The notes beneath the pieces are model-generated. The model worked only from the letters and a program-made list of their open reading frames with translations, ran no database searches and was not told the origin of the DNA. Of a DNA stretch of 7,933 nucleotides, positions 5,504 through 7,933 are shown piece after piece. A program made the position numbers and the translations under genes. The stretch is from positions 1 through 7,933 of the forward strand of contig CACYDO010000275.1 of the NCBI GenBank assembly GCA_902773165.1, in the 5' to 3' direction. Source of the stretch: an uncultured Ruminococcus sp. GTDB taxonomy: Bacteria; Bacillota; Clostridia; Oscillospirales; Acutalibacteraceae. Every line of letters starts with the position of its first letter. Positions within the stretch are counted from its first letter, which is position 1.

Positions 5504-7348
5504 ATGTACGATCATAACAGGATAAAAAATCATGTAAACGGAGTGGAGTCAAGCTCTTATGAGCTTTTCGGCGCACATGTCGAAAACGGAGGAGTTTACT
5601 TCTCTGTGTATGCACCTGCTGCGCAAAAGGTAGCTCTTTGCGCCGATTTCAGCAATTATGAGGAGGTGACCATGCGCCGTGACCAGTTTGGCGCGTGGAG
5701 TACGTTTATTGAGGGCATAGGCGAGGGCGTTCATTATAAATATAAGGTGTATTCGGAAAACGGAAGCTGTGTTGAAAAATCAGACCCGTTCGCTTTTTAT
5801 ACCGAAAAGCGCCCTTCTGTCGGTTCCATCGTCTATGACATTAATAATTACGGCTGGCGCGACGGCGAATGGCTGAGCAGACGCGACAAAAATTACAATA
5901 AGCCGCTTAATATCTACGAGGTACATCTGGGTACATGGAAGGTCAAGGACGGAAAAGACGGCGATGAGAGCTATTACCGTTACGAAGAACTGAAAAACGA
6001 GCTGGTGCCGTATGTCAGAGAAATGGGTTATACGCACATTGAGTTTATGCCGCTTTGCGAGTATCCCTTTGATGGCTCGTGGGGTTATCAGGGAACAGGC
6101 TACTATGCGCCTACAAGCCGCTATGGTGAGCCGCGTTATCTGATGGACCTGATAGATACATGCCACCTTAATAATATCGGCGTAATTCTTGATTTTGTTC
6201 CCGTTCATTATGCGACGGATGAAAACGGACTTGCATATTTTGACGGAGGCTGTCTTTATGAAAGCGATGTTCCGCAGATGAGAGAGTCGGAATGGGGCTC
6301 AACGAGATTTGATTATTCTAAGCCGCATGTTCATAGCTTTGTACGCTCTGCCGTCAATTTCTGGATAAATCAATATCACTTCGACGGCATACGCTTTGAC
6401 GCGGTCGGATATCTCATATTCCCCGACGGAAGTCCGAATTCTCCCGAATATGACTGCGGCGTGTGGTTTATAAAAAATACACTGTTTACGCTCAATGCCT
6501 ACCACCCCGACGTTATGTTCATAGCGGAAGACGCTACCTGCCATATCAAGGATACTGCCCCCGTTGTTTACGGGGGTCTGGGATTTGACTATATGTGGAA
6601 TTTTGGCTGGTCGAGCGAATCCCTGCGCTATATCGCATCGCCTTACAGCGTCAGGTCACAGAATCACGAGATGATGACTTATCCGATGTATTACTTTAAT
6701 CAGGGATTGTTCCTTCTGGCATTATCTCACGATGATGTTTCAAACAATAAATCTTCTGTCATGACGAATGTCTACGGCAAAACACAGGAAGAAAAATTTG
6801 CCGATCTGCGCACGTATTACACGTATCAGATGACGCACCCCGGTAAGAAGATGAATTTTATGGGCAACGAGCTTGCCGAGTATATGGCGTGGAGCAATAC
6901 GCAGCCGCTTGGCTGGAATCTGCTCACTTATCCGAATCATGACAGCTTCCACGAGTATATCCGTGCGCTCAACAAGCTTTATCTAAGCGAGCCGGCGCTT
7001 TATTCTCAGGATTATAATTTACAGGCCTTTACGTGGATAGATCTGCAAAATTCTCAAAATAACATCTACGCCTACCGCCGCGATGATTTCGTAGACGCGC
7101 CGCTGTTTGTAGTTCTCAATTTCTCGCCCAATGAGCATGAATACTGGCTTGAAATAGGCTTTGACAGCAGCTTCAGGGAGGTTCTTAATTCCGACGCGGA
7201 TATTTACGGAGGCAGCAATATCAGGAATTATCGTTTGTCAACGCAGAACGGCTATCTGCAATTGAAGCTTGCTCCGCTCTCGGCGCTTATTCTTAAACCG
7301 TGTGAAGAAGATGAGGTCGATGTTCCTCCCGAGGAAAATACGCAATAG
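5504..7348 (+). CDS. glgB: 1,4-alpha-glucan (glycogen) branching enzyme
   Basis: A 614-residue GH13 enzyme that cuts an alpha-1,4-glucan chain and rejoins it through an alpha-1,6 link, branching glycogen in the cytosol. Residues about 20-105 form the CBM48 beta domain (VYFSVYAPAAQKVAL). The (beta/alpha)8 barrel starts at INIYEVHLGTWK-like sequence (LNIYEVHLGTWK, 135-146). Conserved regions follow in order: region I VILDFVPVHY (227-236), region II FDGIRFDAV with nucleophile Asp299, region III MFIAEDAT with acid/base Glu342, and region IV LSHDDV with stabiliser Asp410. FMGNELAEYMAWS (452-464) is also branching-enzyme-like, and a C-terminal beta domain follows. The length is a little short for the family. 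The protein ends in an acidic tail (EEDEVDVPPEENTQ) at TAG, after which the same frame stays acidic. The gene stands alone, with its own promoter and terminator and no other glycogen gene in view. Confidence 0.93.
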   Translation: MYDHNRIKNHVNGVESSSYELFGAHVENGGVYFSVYAPAAQKVALCADFSNYEEVTMRRDQFGAWSTFIEGIGEGVHYKYKVYSENGSCVEKSDPFAFYTEKRPSVGSIVYDINNYGWRDGEWLSRRDKNYNKPLNIYEVHLGTWKVKDGKDGDESYYRYEELKNELVPYVREMGYTHIEFMPLCEYPFDGSWGYQGTGYYAPTSRYGEPRYLMDLIDTCHLNNIGVILDFVPVHYATDENGLAYFDGGCLYESDVPQMRESEWGSTRFDYSKPHVHSFVRSAVNFWINQYHFDGIRFDAVGYLIFPDGSPNSPEYDCGVWFIKNTLFTLNAYHPDVMFIAEDATCHIKDTAPVVYGGLGFDYMWNFGWSSESLRYIASPYSVRSQNHEMMTYPMYYFNQGLFLLALSHDDVSNNKSSVMTNVYGKTQEEKFADLRTYYTYQMTHPGKKMNFMGNELAEYMAWSNTQPLGWNLLTYPNHDSFHEYIRALNKLYLSEPALYSQDYNLQAFTWIDLQNSQNNIYAYRRDDFVDAPLFVVLNFSPNEHEYWLEIGFDSSFREVLNSDADIYGGSNIRNYRLSTQNGYLQLKLAPLSALILKPCEEDEVDVPPEENTQ

Positions 7349-7423
7349 CAGTACGAAGATGATCTTAACGATGAAGAACCGAACGATCAGTCCGACGGCT
7401 AGTCTGAAAATGACGCAGATTGA
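7349..7423 (+). other. In-frame acidic continuation of glgB beyond TAG
   Basis: After the glgB TAG (7346-7348) the same frame reads QYEDDLNDEEPNDQSDG, a second TAG (7400-7402), then SENDAD and TGA (7421-7423). The composition matches the acidic tail just before the first stop. It may be a longer ancestral tail cut by nonsense changes, since each TAG is one base from GAG or CAG, or it may be a readthrough extension. Without homologues this cannot be decided. Confidence 0.4.
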
Positions 7424-7467
7424 CGCATAAATCCCGAATATTCATTGATATGATAGCTTGAATTATA

Positions 7468-7558
7468 TTAACCGCGGTAAGCAGTTGGATCCGCTTATCC
7501 CACTGCGAGGTAAAAACGGAATTTTCCGTATGAATACCGCCGCGGTTAAAATTTTTTT
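7468..7558 (+). terminator. Branched intrinsic terminator after glgB
   Basis: An outer 10-bp stem TTAACCGCGG/CCGCGGTTAA (7468-7477/7540-7549) encloses two hairpins. The first is GCAGT-t-GGAT/ATCC-c-ACTGC (7481-7490/7497-7506) and the second is ACGGA/TCCGT (7516-7520/7525-7529). Seven T residues follow at 7552-7558. The shape is a three-way junction plus U tract, about 120 bases after the glgB stop, and it separates glgB from the tRNA promoter. Confidence 0.75.
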
Positions 7559-7578
7559 GAAAAAAATTAAAATTGGGG

Positions 7579-7607
7579 TTGACATGCCCAAGAATTCATG
7601 ATATAAT
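7579..7607 (+). promoter_or_regulatory. Consensus promoter of the tRNA operon
   Basis: TTGACA (7579-7584) and TATAAT (7602-7607) are 17 bases apart, both perfect, with TG at 7599-7600 forming an extended -10. A and T tracts at 7550-7574 sit where an UP element would lie. Predicted start is about 7614. This strength fits a stable-RNA operon. Confidence 0.93.
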
Positions 7608-7614
7608 AATCAAG

Positions 7615-7631
7615 CGTTCTCAAAGAGAATG
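7615..7631 (+). other. Leader hairpin at the 5' end of the tRNA transcript
   Basis: CGTTCTC (7615-7621) pairs with GAGAATG (7625-7631) around AAA, with one G-U pair. It starts at the predicted transcript end and stops eight bases before tRNA-Thr, so it would be removed with the precursor leader by RNase P. Its function is unknown. Confidence 0.5.
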
Positions 7632-7638
7632 TTTACAC

Positions 7639-7711
7639 GCTGGTGTAGCTCAGTTGGTAGAGCAGCTGATTTGTAATCAGCAGGTCGGGGGTTCAAGTCC
7701 GTCCACCAGCT
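7639..7711 (+). tRNA. tRNA-Thr (anticodon UGU)
   Basis: A 73-base cloverleaf. The acceptor stem is GCTGGTG/CACCAGC, the D arm GCTC/GAGC, and the anticodon stem GCTGA/TCAGC with loop TTTGTAA, which puts UGU at 7672-7674. The T loop is TTCAAGT. The discriminator is T7711 and CCA is not encoded. The T stem GGGGG/CCGTC contains one G-G mismatch (7689/7701) and one G-U pair. It reads ACA and wobble Thr codons. Confidence 0.96.
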
Positions 7712-7851
7712 CTTTTGTTTGCCTGAAAACAGGTAAGCAAATGCAGATAATCTTATTCGACAACGCAGAGTGTGGATATTCCGAGTATTGTATACGAGTT
7801 TTTTTGCTTGTGCTTTGATTATCATGAATAAGGTGTACTGCTACAGAAAAA
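7712..7851 (+). other. 140-base spacer between the two tRNAs
   Basis: No supported gene. Just after tRNA-Thr, TTTG-CCTG and CAGG-taag-CAAA form an imperfect hairpin (about 7717-7741) with no T run after it. A run of seven T residues at 7799-7805 follows only a four-base stem (GTAT/ATAC), so termination there is doubtful. No clear second promoter is visible, which suggests that both tRNAs come from the upstream promoter. Confidence 0.5.
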
Positions 7852-7932
7852 GGGAGAGTTCCAGAGCGGTCAAATGGGGCAGACTGTAAATCTGTTGTTT
7901 CGGCTTCGGTGGTTCGAATCCACCCTCTCCCA
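7852..7932 (+). tRNA. tRNA-Tyr (anticodon GUA)
   Basis: An 81-base class II tRNA. The acceptor stem is GGGAGAG/CTCTCCC, the anticodon stem GCAGA/TCTGT with loop CTGTAAA, which puts GUA at 7886-7888. A long variable arm (7896-7907) is typical of bacterial tRNA-Tyr. The T arm is GGTGG-TTCGAAT-CCACC. The discriminator is A7932; only one base follows, so an encoded CCA cannot be judged. It reads UAC and UAU. Confidence 0.96.
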
Positions 7933-7933
7933 C

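Noticed and set aside
184..7348. Genome-wide amber recoding suggested by two genes with open frames after TAG.
   Set aside because: All four recognised proteins are complete without any internal TAG and end at TAG, TGA or TAA in the expected place. Two cases are too few, and only the glgB one has matching composition.
7799..7805. Seven T residues between the tRNAs as a terminator of the tRNA-Thr transcript.
   Set aside because: The preceding stem is only four base pairs and not GC-rich, and no second promoter serves tRNA-Tyr.
7741..7818. A 25-codon plus-strand frame between the two tRNAs, and a longer frame running through tRNA-Thr.
   Set aside because: Only a weak AGG precedes the short one, and the longer one is mainly tRNA sequence. 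Neither shows coding character.

Overview
This window is most likely chromosomal DNA from a Gram-positive anaerobe of the class Clostridia, resembling Ruminococcus or another Oscillospiraceae. The grounds are moderate GC, strong AGGAGG-type Shine-Dalgarno sites, near-consensus sigma-A promoters, a glycogen branching enzyme, a DHHW-family cell-surface lipoprotein and a tRNA-Thr/tRNA-Tyr pair. The lineage is inferred from gene content and style; no marker was searched. I see no mobile element, CRISPR array or phage gene.

The left part (184-4941) is transcribed on the minus strand. Its order is an RqcH/NFACT ribosome quality-control protein (3199-4941), a 4'-phosphopantetheinyl transferase (2609-3202), a DHHW/AlgX-like lipoprotein (1145-2581) and an unidentified polytopic membrane protein (184-993, probably beginning near 1067). 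The first two overlap by ATGA and the third follows after 27 bases, so these three look like one operon. The fourth lies 77-151 bases further on, depending on its start, with only a weak stem-loop between. No common pathway is obvious: RqcH rescues stalled ribosomes, the transferase activates carrier proteins, and the lipoprotein belongs to a family tied to surface polysaccharide acylation.

The centre (4942-5503) is a divergent, mostly non-coding stretch. It holds the rqcH leader, with a perfect Shine-Dalgarno and a two-part stem-loop, and then an AT-rich glgB promoter region with TTGAAT-16-TATAAT. The right part is on the plus strand. glgB (5504-7348) is followed by a branched terminator (7468-7558). 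After that, an ideal stable-RNA promoter (TTGACA-17-TGATATAAT) drives tRNA-Thr(UGU) and tRNA-Tyr(GUA); the window ends one base past the Tyr discriminator.

Five points deserve a second look. The DHHW-type lipoprotein appears to have lost both its catalytic His and its catalytic Ser. The membrane protein has a 5' extension in another frame, joined at a U UUU UUG slippery heptamer. The glgB frame keeps coding an acidic tail through two amber codons. The glgB terminator folds as a three-way junction. The first 150 bases are non-coding but rich in paired segments.
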